Assembly: GCA_948823415.1 (NCBI GenBank)
Contig: CAQKRU010000006.1
Coordinates: forward strand, 1-51,143
Source: an uncultured Eubacteriales bacterium
Lineage (GTDB): Bacteria; Bacillota; Clostridia; Oscillospirales; Acutalibacteraceae
DNA length: 51,143 nt
Direction of reading: 5' to 3'
The notes below the pieces were generated by a model. It did not search any database, was not told where the DNA came from, and worked only from the letters and a program-made list of their open reading frames with translations. Numbering within the stretch: the first letter of the stretch is position 1; the number at the start of each line of letters is the position of its first letter. The translations under genes and the position numbers were made by a program. Shown one piece after another: positions 1-6,913 of this stretch.

Positions 1-511
1 AGCCTTTTTGGACAAATATGGCCTAGAAGCTTTAAAAGCATGTGCAGCAGAACTTCGTGAGAAAATTAATAATGGGGAAACGGAAGAATTACCAGAATTC
101 TTCAAAGAGAAAATTGAGAAGTTTGCAGATGAGGCAGAGAAACTTGTAAATTTCTATACTGAACAAGGGATCCATGCTTTTGCTGAACACTTGCGAAACG
201 GTTTTAAGTTAGATGAATTTTTTGATAAAATGCGTGGCGAAAATGAAACAGTAAAAGATGCAGGTAAAGAAGAATTCACTAAACTATTAGATTTTGTCAT
301 TAACGGTAAGTTTAGTAAGGAAGGAGGAACTTGGCACGGATGTGATGTAAGTGTAGATGACGTGAAGACGTTTGTATCCTATGCAAACGAAATAATAGAG
401 CTTGAATATGAAGAAGACAATTCAATAGATTGTGCTACTTACGCCAAAAGTGCCCAAGCCTTTTTGGACAAATATGGCCTAGAAGCTTTAAAAGCATGTG
501 CAGCAGAACTT
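1..511 (+). repeat. Direct repeat, period 456 bp (152 codons)
   Basis: Bases 1-55 are identical to 457-511, encoding DKYGLEALKACAAEL. The left copy is cut by the window edge, so further copies probably lie upstream. A diverged third copy of the same protein unit lies at about 8757-9235. Confidence 0.85.
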
Positions 512-3500
512 AAGAAAAAAATTGATAACGGAGAACTGGACGAACTGCCAAACTTCCTTGCAGAGAAAGTCGAAAAGTTCCTAGCGGATGCAAATAAAAT
601 TATAGAGGCTGAAGAGAGAAAAGCAGCACAAGGAGATGACCAAGAAGAGTCGGCCGTGTCATCTGCAACTATAGATGTTCAAGATCAAAATGACAATGGC
701 AACAAAAGCGAAGAAGGTAGTCAAAATAACGACGTCACTAATAAAGGTCAAGATGACAATGACAACGGAAATGCTGAAGAAGCTGAGCAAGAAGAAGTAA
801 ATTCTGCAAAGGCCCCTGTGATCTTCTATAATCTTTTGGATGAGGATGATGATGCTGCTGATGATGATGATACAGAGAAAACAGAGTCAGAAATACAGAA
901 ACTTGCAAAAAACGTGAAAGCATCAGCCACGGCGAAAGGGGACACAGCGAAAACACACGAAGGCAAGTGCGGCGAAAACGTTACCTGGAAGATTGAAGGA
1001 AATGTACTGCATATTTTTGGCAAGGGAGATATGCAAGACTATGACGATGATGAAAATAAAGCACCATGGCATGCTTATAAAAATGAGATAACAGAAGTTG
1101 TTATAGGGCCAGACGTAACAACTATTGGGGATGATGCCTTTAGTGGCTGTAGCAGCTTGACTTTTGTAAATATACCGGAAGGCGTAACAGCTATTGGGGA
1201 TTATGCCTTTAGTGGCTGTAGCAGCTTGACTTCTGTAAATATACCGGAAGGCGTAACAGCTATTGGGGATTATGCCTTTAGTGGCTGTAGCAGCTTGACT
1301 TCTGTAAAAATACCGGATGGAGTAACAAAGATTGAGAAAACGACCTTTCATGGCTGCAGCAGCTTGACTTCTATAGAAATTCCGGAAACTGTAGAATTTA
1401 TAGAGGACTATGCATTTTTTGACTGTAGCAGCTTGACTTCTATAAAAATCCCGGATAATGTAGCAAATATTGGGATTCATGCCTTTGAGGGCTGCAGCAG
1501 CTTGACTTCTATAAAAATTCCGGCTAATGTAAAAAAAATTAGTTTTACGGCCTTTTCTGGCTGTAGCAGCTTGACTTCTGTAACTATACCGGAGGGTGCA
1601 GAGACTATTGAGCGGTGGGCCTTTTCTGGCTGTAGCAGCTTAAAATCTATAACTATACCGGCTAGCGTAAAAACGATTGCTGATGAGGCCTTTAAAGACT
1701 GTAGCAGCTTGACTTCTGTAAAATTTTTGGGTGTACCCAGTGGTAAAGAATATGTATTTAAGCTCTGTACGGCACTAAAAGAAGTAGAGATGCCTGCAGA
1801 TTATAAAGGCAAAACTTTCTGCAACAAACCTGTAAAGACGGCGGCGCCTGAAGAAGAGAAATCGTCTGCTCTCGTTGATTCTGTTAAAGATAATGAGGCT
1901 GCAGAGTCAGAAGTGTCATCTACAACTATAGATGTTCAAGGTCAAAATGACAATGACAACGAAAATAAAGAAGTTGGCGTAAAAGAAGCAGCACAGCCTG
2001 CAATGTTATCTACAAATTTAAATCAATCTAGCAAAGAACTTGATAGCGACGACAAATTTGATAAAATGCTTGACGAAATGGACAAAGATGAAGACGAACA
2101 AAAACAAAGTTCTAAATTTATTAAGCAGAATAAAGAAACGGACGATGACATAATTGATGATGAAAATGAAGACCAAGATGACAATAATGATGAAATCAAC
2201 GATGAAATAATAGACGATGATGAAATAGATAACGAAGAATCCATATATAATGGTGAAGAAGATGAGCTTAGAGGCGCTATGAATGAAGATCAAAATGACA
2301 ATGACAACAAAAATGATGAAGAAGCAGTACCTGAAGAGAAATCACCTGAGTTCAATGCTTCTGGCACTTTGGAGGCCGCTGATAGACCTGACGCTGGAGG
2401 ATCAGAGAAATCTGACAGTCAACAGGCTGAAAATGCTGAAGCTGCAAAACCGGAGCAAAAAGCATATAATGAAAAAATAGATAGGAGTAGCACTACACCG
2501 CAACTCCATGAAGTAAGACATTTTTATGATTTCTTAAAATCTATTGAAGATGAAAATGAGGTTGTAGACTTTGACGCTATAACATCAGAAACTGTTAACG
2601 ATTTTAAAGATGATGCGCAGTATGTGGTAACCCTATTGAATTCAAATGAAGCTTTGAGGAATAATTTTGGTGAAGATGAAACAGATTATATAAAATATCA
2701 GCTAGAAGATTACGTGGATATAAGCCAAGTCAACGATGATGATAGCAATAAATCGTCTGTAAATTACGCAGAAGTAGATGACGACGAAACTCCTAATTGG
2801 GTAGATAGAAATGATCTTGATAAAGAGCAGGATGAATTTTCGATAGAATATCGGAAAATAGATAGGAGTAAAACTAAAACTAAAGCACAATTAGGCGAGA
2901 TAAATGGTTTTTATAATTTCTTAAAATTGATTGAAAATGAAAATGGGGTTGTAGACGTTGACGCTATAACGCCAGAAACTGTTGACGATTTTGAAGATGA
3001 TGCGCAGTATGTGGTAACCCTATTGAATTCAAATGAAGCTTTGAGGAATAATTTTGGTGAAGATGAAACAGGTTATATAAAGAGCCAGCTAAAAGGCCAC
3101 GTGGATGTGGATCAAGCCAACTATAAAAAGGCCGGCGCTTATCGTGCTAGCACCCAGCTTGATCATTTTGTTGATTTTTTACAAAAATATCATGTGTCTC
3201 CTGAAACTCAAGAGACTTGGGAAGAAGAGCTTGATGATTTAGATTCTAAAATTAGGATATCAGGTACAAAAAATGACCAGCCTATTTATGCTTTATATGG
3301 TGGGATGAAGACATATACAAATATTCCTCAAAAAAAACTTCTTTTTGTAAAAGATTTAGCTAAAGGGGTTAAGTACGAAACATGGAACAAAGGTTTCACA
3401 TTGAATCTCTTTAGCTTAGTGGCAAACAATATGCTTGCTAATCAGGCAGAGCATTTAATTGGATTTTTAAAAAAATTGCCAAAAATAAAAAGAAATTTGC

Positions 3501-6500
3501 CAGACTTAAGCAAGGTAAGCAGGGCAACACATACGAAATTAATAAATGACATAATAGAGGTAGGAAGTCAAGTAAAAGTTGACAATCAAGCGGAATATAT
3601 GAACAGCTCTAATCCCAACAATAAGAAGGTTCTTTGTCTATCAGGAAGGGTATTTAAAAATTCTGATCAATCTCAGCAAGATCTTTATATGCTACGAGAC
3701 CTTTACAGATTTTTTAGCCAAGAAGAAGAAATCAGCGATGAAGATGATCGATTTGAAGAAGAGTATGATAAATTAACTAATGAGCACAGAGAAGAAACAC
3801 AATCAAAGTTTATAAAAAAGAAAGTAATTGACGACGATGATAGAATAGACGATGATGAAGATAGCGATCAAGTGAGAAAAGTGGCCGTTGCAGATACTGT
3901 TGGTGGCCAAGAAGATGGCATAAATATAAATGATATAAATGCAACTTGGAAAGAGTTAACCACATATAAAGAAAAAGAAGTAAGCGAAGATGGAAAAGTA
4001 GAAGAAATAGTAAAGACATTCAAGGAATTTGAAGGCCAAACTATTATATCTTATTTAAAAGACAAGGTGCCAAAGGCGGAAGATGGACTTCCAGATATAA
4101 GCGCAATAACCCGCCGTAATATTCTTGTGTCTTACAAAATAAAATTCCGTAATATTCTTGAGTTTTACAGAAAATTAATAAATGAAATTGGTCGTAATAT
4201 AATTGTTGAAGATGGAATAATTTATTTCCTTAATAGCGAACTTGTGGACGGCTTAAAGCTTACTGATGATAATCTTGAAATGATGTTGAACCTTTACTAT
4301 AAGCAAAATAATGATGCTTTAGAATTTTTGAAAAGTTTACCGCAGAAAAAGGACGGCAGCGCAGATTTAAGCAAAGGGGATCCTAAGCTTGTTGATAAAC
4401 TCGTTCCGGCTATAAATTTGTTGGGTGAACAAATAGTTTACGATGAGGAAGTTGGTCAATATAAACTCGTTGGTGAAAAATTAAAGAAAGACTGGTTTGG
4501 GGATATTCAAGTTGATAAAAAAACTGAATATATAAAAATATTTGACTTTTCTCAGGATGATCTTAAGCTTTTATATGAGACTAGGGAAGCCCTGCCTGAA
4601 GAACAAAAAGTTTCTTTTGTAAAAATTCTAAATGATTTACCTAAAACGAAAGAGGAAGATCTTCCAGACTTAAATCAGGTGGCAGACCCGACAACAGCTA
4701 TGTATTTAATAAATTCTGCGCTTTCTTTGAGTGAGCAAATAACCCAAAATAGGGATGGTAATTACTCTATTAGCGATGAGGCAAGAGATAGATTTAACCT
4801 TACTGATGATGATGTTAAAACAATAAAAATTCTGGGAGATAGACAAGCAGAAATAGAAAAAAGTTATAATAGAAAACAAATGGCCATAGGTATTGCTCAA
4901 GGTTTGGGGCTCGCTGCAGGTACTACTGTGGCAGCCTGGGCTGCGACTGGCGCACCAACAGTTGCTGGTATGACTTTTCTTGGCGACGGAAGCATTGAAA
5001 ACGCCAAGAAAAATGCAAAAGATATGTATAAAGGGTCAAAACTTGAAAGTGCTGTAAATAAAGTAAAATCTTCTTATGAAGGGTCGAAACTTGAAAGTGG
5101 TGTAAATAAAGTAACCTCTACAGTAACAGAAGTTGCTGAAAAAGCAAAATCTTTTAAAAATTGGTGGTACGGCATAGATGAAGGAACGAGCCCCAATTCA
5201 TTAAATACTGAGAATTTTAATCCATTGGGACAAACTTATACTACAGGAGATTTGTCGCCTGCACAGCTAGAACAGATGTTTTTAGAGGGACAAAATGCAA
5301 TTAAAGATTCAGGAACAACTCCGGTTGACACTCCTCATATTGCCTCAGAGGGACAAACTTCTGCTACAGGGGATTTTACAGTTGATCAGTTAAATCAAAC
5401 GTTTTTAGAGGGACAAAAATCCATTCATACACAAAATATTGAGGCAAATGGAAAAACTTCTACGACAGAGGGAGTTTTACCATTAAGCCCTAACACATTG
5501 AAGGTTGAAGGTTTTGATTCATTAGGGAAAACACTTTCTGAGACAATTCCTGAACATCAAAAAATGAGTACTAACTTATTAAATAATAACTTTAATCCGG
5601 GAGGACAAACTCCTTCTGAGATAATTCCTGAACACCAAAAAATGAGTACTAACTTATTAAATGCTAATAACTTTAATCCGAGAGGACAAACTCCAGCGGA
5701 AGAACCTCCAATAAATGTGGCTAACGAAGTTATAGACAACCGGGTTGATTCAGGCAAACGGATTGATTCAAGATTTTTAACACCTTCAAATCCCGAAAAG
5801 GTAAATATCTCTAATGGTACAGTAGATTTACCGAAGGGAGGACCTCCTAAAGCGGAAGTGCACAAAAGTGGTACACAAGTAGACAATACAGTTAGGGGTG
5901 AGAAAAAATTAAATGATGTAGACGCAAAGATGATACAAAATCCGGATATGAATTTAGGAGAAGCAGAGAAGACCGGCTATTCAACTAGTAATTGGAGTGA
6001 AGGAAATTATATTAAGTTAGGAAAAAGAGATAGTGAAATAGCTAAAAGTTCTACTAAGGCAGAAGTGCCACAAAAGGCGGCACCGAAGGGACAGAGCAAT
6101 TATTCCATAAAAAACAACGCTCAAAGAAATCTTATAACAAAGGATTCAAATATACCTAGGTTAGATGCGCATCCCGAACGAGCAACAGGCCAAGGTGCTA
6201 TGCAATTACCTACGGCATCAGAAAGTTCAAGAATAATGCAGCCAAGCACATTTAACCCTAATGCAGGAAGTGGAAATAATGGAGCCATACGGATTACTAC
6301 TGGAGATAATATTGAAATTACTGATATAAAAACACTTAAGCCTGTAGAAGGAACAGATGATTTTAATTTGAAGATTTACCCAAACTTAAACGACAACGGG
6401 AATAACGGACCGAACAATAAAGGTAATAATGATATAACAACACCGACTGGCATGAATCCGAATATTAAACCTGAAACTACTCCAGTTGCTAAGCCTCCTG

Positions 6501-6913
6501 TTAATGTTGATGGTGTAGATATTAAAATTGAACCTACTAAAAATATTGAAGCAGAAGTGCCACAAAATGCGGCACCGGGAAGCATGACTGGCTATTCAAC
6601 TAGTAATTGGAGTGAGGAAAATTATATTAAGTTAGGAAACAGAGATAGTGAAATAGCTAAAAACTCTAATAAAGCAGAAGCGCCAAAAAGCACTTTGACA
6701 CCGAAGGAAGATGCTAATGCAGCAAAAATTTTCAATGAATATACGTCAACTGGCAGCACTCAAGTTGATGCGCCTCATGATAACGCAAATGCAAAAACTC
6801 CATCTGATCTACCACCGATGACCCCAAAAGAGGTAAAGAAAAGTTTGTCTAAGCCTGTTTCCAAATCTGAGAAACTTGACGCAACTAAAGTAAATCCAGA
6901 ATTGACAGAATAG
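2..6913 (+). CDS. Giant repeat protein with BspA-type leucine-rich repeats, 5'-truncated, upstream part of a frame split by TAG
   Basis: The frame is already open at base 2. The TTG at 8 is only a Leu codon inside a repeat whose second copy begins 456 bp later, so the true start lies outside the window. Visible modules in order: a 152-residue helical unit and part of a second (to about residue 205); an acidic Asn/Asp linker; a BspA-style lead-in (GKCGENVTWKI, about 319-365); nine or so 23-residue LRRs with the core GCSSLTSI.IP (about 365-600); long Asp/Glu linkers; two copies of a 129-residue unit (about 825-1040); four or five units of about 90 residues with FLK.LPK...LPDL (about 1145-1615); one Ala/Gly-rich hydrophobic stretch (about 1625-1660); then a Thr/Asn/Gln/Pro-rich tail with local duplications. 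BspA-like LRR proteins are usually surface or secreted adhesins, but here location is inferred because the N-terminus is missing. The frame ends at a lone TAG and continues without another stop. Confidence 0.85.
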   Translation, partial: AFLDKYGLEALKACAAELREKINNGETEELPEFFKEKIEKFADEAEKLVNFYTEQGIHAFAEHLRNGFKLDEFFDKMRGENETVKDAGKEEFTKLLDFVINGKFSKEGGTWHGCDVSVDDVKTFVSYANEIIELEYEEDNSIDCATYAKSAQAFLDKYGLEALKACAAELKKKIDNGELDELPNFLAEKVEKFLADANKIIEAEERKAAQGDDQEESAVSSATIDVQDQNDNGNKSEEGSQNNDVTNKGQDDNDNGNAEEAEQEEVNSAKAPVIFYNLLDEDDDAADDDDTEKTESEIQKLAKNVKASATAKGDTAKTHEGKCGENVTWKIEGNVLHIFGKGDMQDYDDDENKAPWHAYKNEITEVVIGPDVTTIGDDAFSGCSSLTFVNIPEGVTAIGDYAFSGCSSLTSVNIPEGVTAIGDYAFSGCSSLTSVKIPDGVTKIEKTTFHGCSSLTSIEIPETVEFIEDYAFFDCSSLTSIKIPDNVANIGIHAFEGCSSLTSIKIPANVKKISFTAFSGCSSLTSVTIPEGAETIERWAFSGCSSLKSITIPASVKTIADEAFKDCSSLTSVKFLGVPSGKEYVFKLCTALKEVEMPADYKGKTFCNKPVKTAAPEEEKSSALVDSVKDNEAAESEVSSTTIDVQGQNDNDNENKEVGVKEAAQPAMLSTNLNQSSKELDSDDKFDKMLDEMDKDEDEQKQSSKFIKQNKETDDDIIDDENEDQDDNNDEINDEIIDDDEIDNEESIYNGEEDELRGAMNEDQNDNDNKNDEEAVPEEKSPEFNASGTLEAADRPDAGGSEKSDSQQAENAEAAKPEQKAYNEKIDRSSTTPQLHEVRHFYDFLKSIEDENEVVDFDAITSETVNDFKDDAQYVVTLLNSNEALRNNFGEDETDYIKYQLEDYVDISQVNDDDSNKSSVNYAEVDDDETPNWVDRNDLDKEQDEFSIEYRKIDRSKTKTKAQLGEINGFYNFLKLIENENGVVDVDAITPETVDDFEDDAQYVVTLLNSNEALRNNFGEDETGYIKSQLKGHVDVDQANYKKAGAYRASTQLDHFVDFLQKYHVSPETQETWEEELDDLDSKIRISGTKNDQPIYALYGGMKTYTNIPQKKLLFVKDLAKGVKYETWNKGFTLNLFSLVANNMLANQAEHLIGFLKKLPKIKRNLPDLSKVSRATHTKLINDIIEVGSQVKVDNQAEYMNSSNPNNKKVLCLSGRVFKNSDQSQQDLYMLRDLYRFFSQEEEISDEDDRFEEEYDKLTNEHREETQSKFIKKKVIDDDDRIDDDEDSDQVRKVAVADTVGGQEDGININDINATWKELTTYKEKEVSEDGKVEEIVKTFKEFEGQTIISYLKDKVPKAEDGLPDISAITRRNILVSYKIKFRNILEFYRKLINEIGRNIIVEDGIIYFLNSELVDGLKLTDDNLEMMLNLYYKQNNDALEFLKSLPQKKDGSADLSKGDPKLVDKLVPAINLLGEQIVYDEEVGQYKLVGEKLKKDWFGDIQVDKKTEYIKIFDFSQDDLKLLYETREALPEEQKVSFVKILNDLPKTKEEDLPDLNQVADPTTAMYLINSALSLSEQITQNRDGNYSISDEARDRFNLTDDDVKTIKILGDRQAEIEKSYNRKQMAIGIAQGLGLAAGTTVAAWAATGAPTVAGMTFLGDGSIENAKKNAKDMYKGSKLESAVNKVKSSYEGSKLESGVNKVTSTVTEVAEKAKSFKNWWYGIDEGTSPNSLNTENFNPLGQTYTTGDLSPAQLEQMFLEGQNAIKDSGTTPVDTPHIASEGQTSATGDFTVDQLNQTFLEGQKSIHTQNIEANGKTSTTEGVLPLSPNTLKVEGFDSLGKTLSETIPEHQKMSTNLLNNNFNPGGQTPSEIIPEHQKMSTNLLNANNFNPRGQTPAEEPPINVANEVIDNRVDSGKRIDSRFLTPSNPEKVNISNGTVDLPKGGPPKAEVHKSGTQVDNTVRGEKKLNDVDAKMIQNPDMNLGEAEKTGYSTSNWSEGNYIKLGKRDSEIAKSSTKAEVPQKAAPKGQSNYSIKNNAQRNLITKDSNIPRLDAHPERATGQGAMQLPTASESSRIMQPSTFNPNAGSGNNGAIRITTGDNIEITDIKTLKPVEGTDDFNLKIYPNLNDNGNNGPNNKGNNDITTPTGMNPNIKPETTPVAKPPVNVDGVDIKIEPTKNIEAEVPQNAAPGSMTGYSTSNWSEENYIKLGNRDSEIAKNSNKAEAPKSTLTPKEDANAAKIFNEYTSTGSTQVDAPHDNANAKTPSDLPPMTPKEVKKSLSKPVSKSEKLDATKVNPELTE
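1122..1760 (+). repeat. Tandem 69-bp leucine-rich repeats (BspA/TpLRR type)
   Basis: About nine units of 23 codons, each with GCSSL(T/K)S followed by a hydrophobic residue and IP. The units covering roughly 1130-1310 are almost identical at base level, while later units diverge. This indicates recent tandem duplication at the left of the array. Confidence 0.9.
2607..3071 (+). repeat. Direct repeat, period 387 bp (129 codons)
   Basis: Bases 2607-2684 and 2994-3071 are a 78-bp perfect repeat encoding DDAQYVVTLLNSNEALRNNF and a few further residues. It lies within two longer, imperfect 129-residue protein units. Confidence 0.85.
5541..6660 (+). repeat. Short dispersed direct repeats in the Thr/Asn/Pro-rich tail
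   Basis: Two pairs stand out. A unit with PEHQKMSTNLLN recurs at about 5547 and 5625. A unit with TGYSTSNWSE.NYIKLG recurs 615 bp apart (5975-6000 and 6590-6615 are near identical), each copy preceded or followed by a KAE.P.. segment. Both are multiples of three, so the frame is preserved. Confidence 0.75.
6911..6913 (+). other. Single in-frame TAG inside an otherwise continuous giant reading frame
   Basis: The stop sits between ...NPELTE and DLQNIYES.... The next 80 codons (6914-7153) have no stop, no ATG/GTG/TTG and no ribosome binding site, and lead directly in the same frame into the downstream ORF. A motif in those 80 codons (KRLIDFGDSLGA...NST) recurs about 100 residues later (RDLIKFGEEHGTPGA...NST), which shows the stretch is coding in origin. 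TAG ends many other genes here, for example the transketolase N-half, ftsK and radC, so it is not reassigned genome-wide. A nonsense mutation, programmed readthrough or a base-call error are the options. Confidence 0.85.

Noticed and set aside
923..1480. 185-codon minus-strand open frame
   Set aside because: It is the antisense of the leucine-rich repeats; its own repeats (YRSQAAT) are a by-product of the repeated coding strand.
1122..1760. CRISPR-like array of regular repeats
   Set aside because: The 69-bp units are in-frame protein repeats without unique spacers.
6911..6913. Genome-wide reassignment of TAG
   Set aside because: TAG is a normal stop in several clear genes here, including the transketolase N-half, ftsK, the ComEC-like gene, gerW and radC.
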